From DATIJJ01 sp039936115 (GTDB lineage: Bacteria > Pseudomonadota > Gammaproteobacteria > DSM-16500): a stretch of 7,853 bases of DNA. Within the stretch, counting starts at the first letter, position 1. Each line of letters starts with the position of its first letter. Below the pieces are notes generated by a model that worked only from the letters and a program-made list of their open reading frames with translations, was not told the origin of the DNA and searched no databases. Positions 6,135-7,853 of the stretch are shown in pieces. Position numbers and translations under genes: made by a program. The DNA is taken from positions 1 to 7,853 of the forward strand of contig JBDTIZ010000038.1 of NCBI GenBank assembly GCA_039936115.1. Reading direction: 5' to 3'.

Positions 6135-7205
6135 ATGCGTTTTATCAAAAAACTAATCATGACAATGATAGGATGTTTGGGTTTGATCTCGTTAAGTTAT
6201 GCAGGCGAGAATTTGTTTTATGCTTTGCGTAGTGATGATCCCTCGCAGATAACGTCAATGCAAAATACCCTGGCCAGTCTCAAAAATCATTACAAATCGA
6301 TTGATATCATTGTTTCTCAAGCCTACCAAATAGATCAAAACGGAATGTTTTGGGGATATGTAGATCCTGAATTAAAAAGTTTTGCCAAAAGTCATTCCAT
6401 GAAGCTTATGGTGTTAATTACCAATGCAGGGTTTGATAAAGAAAAAACGCATAAGTTTTTAGTAAATGAGTCAGCACAGCAACGTGCCATACAATCTATT
6501 CTTACTGCTTGTGAAAAAAATCATTTCTATGGCGTGCAATTTGATTTTGAAATGATCCCGTTTGTAGATAGAGACGTGTTGACTCATTTTTATGTGACAG
6601 CCACAGAAGCATTACATAAAAAAGGACTTATTGTGAGTTATGCGATCGCGCCGTTAGTAGGGGAGAATCCACAAGCATCAGCATATCTCAAAAAATTATA
6701 TACTGTTTGGGAAGGTGCATATGATCTAAAAGCATTGAGCAAAAGCGCAGATTTTCTGACGATTATGGCTTATAACCAGCATGGCGAAGGCACTACACCT
6801 GGCGCAACCGCTGGCGCGCCATGGGTTGAGCAAACTATCAAATACACATTGCAGTATGTGCCGGCCGCAAAACTTTCTCTTGGTATTGCCACGTATTCAA
6901 TGTACTGGTTTACTGCTGGAAGTCCGTCTAGCAAAATATACATGCACGCGACAGATATTGCTTATGACAAAGCGATTTATTTACTGGAAAAATATCACGC
7001 TACGTTCCGCTGGGATGATGTCGAAAAAGTCAATTATGCGATTTATGACCATAATTGGCTAAACGAATATATTTTTGCAGAAGATGCAAAATCATTTCGA
7101 GCCAAACTTGATTTGGTTAAAAAATATAATTTGCGTGGGATTTCTGTGTTTGATCTTGGAATTGAAGATCCAAAAATCTGGGATGAATTAGCGGGTAAAG
7201 CATGA
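6135..7205 (+). CDS. Secreted glycoside hydrolase family 18 protein (YaaH/SleL-like)
   Basis: A 356-residue exported protein of a single TIM-barrel domain. The signal peptide is MRFIKKLIMTMIGCLGLISLSYA with likely cleavage before Gly24. The GH18 active-site strand is YGVQFDFE (132-139): the catalytic acid E139 and the Asp two residues before it (D137) are present, but the first two Asp of the canonical DxxDxDxE are Tyr132 and Gln135. The usual MxYD motif reads MAYNQHG (211-217), and the C-terminal barrel strand reads GISVFDLGIEDPKIWD (335-350), where the LGxEDPxxW pattern is typical of YaaH/SleL-type enzymes that act on peptidoglycan rather than chitin. No LysM or other carbohydrate-binding domain is present. 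Location next to, and overlapping, mltA supports a peptidoglycan role in the periplasm; activity is uncertain because of the changed motif. ATG 6135 has AGGGAG 8 nt upstream and gives the proper basic n-region. Confidence 0.88.
   Translation: MRFIKKLIMTMIGCLGLISLSYAGENLFYALRSDDPSQITSMQNTLASLKNHYKSIDIIVSQAYQIDQNGMFWGYVDPELKSFAKSHSMKLMVLITNAGFDKEKTHKFLVNESAQQRAIQSILTACEKNHFYGVQFDFEMIPFVDRDVLTHFYVTATEALHKKGLIVSYAIAPLVGENPQASAYLKKLYTVWEGAYDLKALSKSADFLTIMAYNQHGEGTTPGATAGAPWVEQTIKYTLQYVPAAKLSLGIATYSMYWFTAGSPSSKIYMHATDIAYDKAIYLLEKYHATFRWDDVEKVNYAIYDHNWLNEYIFAEDAKSFRAKLDLVKKYNLRGISVFDLGIEDPKIWDELAGKA
7202..7205 (+). promoter_or_regulatory. ATGA stop-start overlap between GH18 gene and mltA
   Basis: The TGA stop of the GH18 gene (7203-7205) shares bases with the mltA ATG (7202-7204). 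The nearest purine-rich site is only GGG at 7193-7195, so mltA is probably translated by ribosomes finishing the GH18 gene. This ties the two cell-wall proteins to one expression level. Confidence 0.8.
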
Positions 7206-7853
7206 AAAATTGGACAAAACTTTTCATACTGGCGTCATCTTTTGTTGTGATGATTCTTTCTGGCATATCTTATTATACCGGCATGTTCGGTGCGCATTTT
7301 TTTTTATTGGAAGCGCGGTTTGAAAATTTACCTGGCTGGAAACAAGATAATCAAGCTGAAGCATTAAAGGCTTTTTTGCGATCCTGTTACGCGATTGAAA
7401 AACTCAAACCCAAAGCGACGTTCGGTTCGCTCCCGCGCGGTGGCGATGCAGCTGCATGGCAGACGATTTGTCAAGCAGCACATAAATTGACAGTCGCTGA
7501 CAGTGATACTGCACGGAAATTTTTTGAATATTGGTTTCAACCGTATCGAATTGAAAATAATTTTAATCCGAAAGGTATATTTACGGGATATTATTTACCA
7601 TTAGTGCATGCCAGTTTGAAAAAAGACAAGCATTTCACGGTGCCTATATATGCTTTACCAAATGATTTAGTAAAAATTAATTTAGGCAGTTTTCATCCTG
7701 AGTTATTAGGTAAAACTATCGTGGGTAAGTTAGAAAATAATCTCCTTAAAACCTATCCAGATCGTTCCGCTATCATGGCTGGGGCACTGCAAAACAAAGC
7801 GCGCATTTTAGCGTGGAGTGATAATCCAGTCGATTTGTTTTTTGCTCAAATTC
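7202..7853 (+). CDS. mltA: Membrane-bound lytic murein transglycosylase A (3' end outside window)
   Basis: MltA cleaves the MurNAc-GlcNAc bond of peptidoglycan with formation of 1,6-anhydro-MurNAc during wall turnover. The 217 residues visible cover the N-terminal anchor and most of the MltA domain: FFEYWFQPYRI (107-117), GIFTGYYLPLVHAS (125-138), VPIYALPNDLVKINL (147-161), and YPDRSAIMAGALQNKARILAWSDNPVDLFFAQI (185-217). The window ends just before the expected QGSG motif, so the catalytic Asp in the C-terminal 3D domain cannot be checked. The N-terminus (residues 6-29) is a hydrophobic segment without any Cys, whereas E. coli MltA is an outer-membrane lipoprotein; this one may be anchored by an uncleaved helix or secreted. 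The ATG overlaps the GH18 stop (ATGA, 7202-7205) with only a weak GGG upstream, implying translational coupling. A T9 run lies at 7297-7305. Confidence 0.92.
   Translation, partial: MKNWTKLFILASSFVVMILSGISYYTGMFGAHFFLLEARFENLPGWKQDNQAEALKAFLRSCYAIEKLKPKATFGSLPRGGDAAAWQTICQAAHKLTVADSDTARKFFEYWFQPYRIENNFNPKGIFTGYYLPLVHASLKKDKHFTVPIYALPNDLVKINLGSFHPELLGKTIVGKLENNLLKTYPDRSAIMAGALQNKARILAWSDNPVDLFFAQI

Noticed and set aside
6162..6176. GH18 protein as a lipoprotein using Cys14 (MIGC)
   Set aside because: The hydrophobic core before it is only about 8 residues, Met at -3 is atypical, and a good type I cleavage site (SYA before Gly24) follows.
1..7853. Mobile element, CRISPR array, toxin-antitoxin or phage-defence genes
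   Set aside because: No transposase or integrase signature, no regular repeat-spacer series and no terminal inverted repeats were seen; the genes are all housekeeping, signalling, transport or wall enzymes.

Overview
The window reads as ordinary chromosomal DNA from an AT-rich Gram-negative bacterium. Lipoprotein processing, an outer-membrane efflux channel and MltA imply an outer membrane. The mix of a class I dihydroorotase, a GGDEF protein, an Emr-type pump, a GH18 protein and MltA fits a gammaproteobacterium, perhaps of the Legionella/Coxiella group. That taxonomic guess rests on protein style and base composition only. I see no mobile element, CRISPR array, tRNA or rRNA. The window holds seven protein genes, two of them cut by its edges, and it is almost fully coding.

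Layout. Positions 1-552 (+) are the C-terminal part of dihydroorotase (pyrC). A 143-bp gap (553-695) follows, with an imperfect hairpin just after the pyrC stop and a small dyad that places the Shine-Dalgarno sequence of the next gene in its loop. Positions 696-1922 (+) encode a membrane-anchored GGDEF protein with about six N-terminal membrane helices and a slightly degenerate active site. Only 10 bp away, and convergent with it, lies a three-gene minus-strand operon read from right to left: an outer-membrane factor lipoprotein (6063-4666), an EmrA/HlyD-type adaptor (4657-3455) and an EmrB/DHA2 transporter of the major facilitator superfamily (3462-1933). Together these encode a complete tripartite drug efflux pump. 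On the other side of a compact divergent promoter region (about 6064-6134), a plus-strand pair starts: a secreted GH18 (YaaH/SleL-like) protein (6135-7205), overlapping by ATGA with mltA, a lytic transglycosylase that runs off the right edge.

How they fit together. The pump genes are tightly packed (8-nt gap, then 8-nt overlap) and should be co-transcribed and translationally coupled. The GH18-mltA pair looks like a cell-wall remodelling unit. The two operons appear to fire from overlapping divergent promoters, with a perfect TATAAT on the minus strand lying between the -35 and -10 of the plus-strand promoter, so their transcription is probably mutually exclusive or jointly regulated. The regulator is not in this window. 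No clearly new system is visible. The most informative points are the overlapping divergent promoter with its near-direct repeat, the non-ATG start of the outer-membrane factor that this promoter implies, the altered catalytic motifs in the GGDEF and GH18 proteins, the apparent absence of a lipobox in MltA, and an A8 tract at the emrA/emrB junction.
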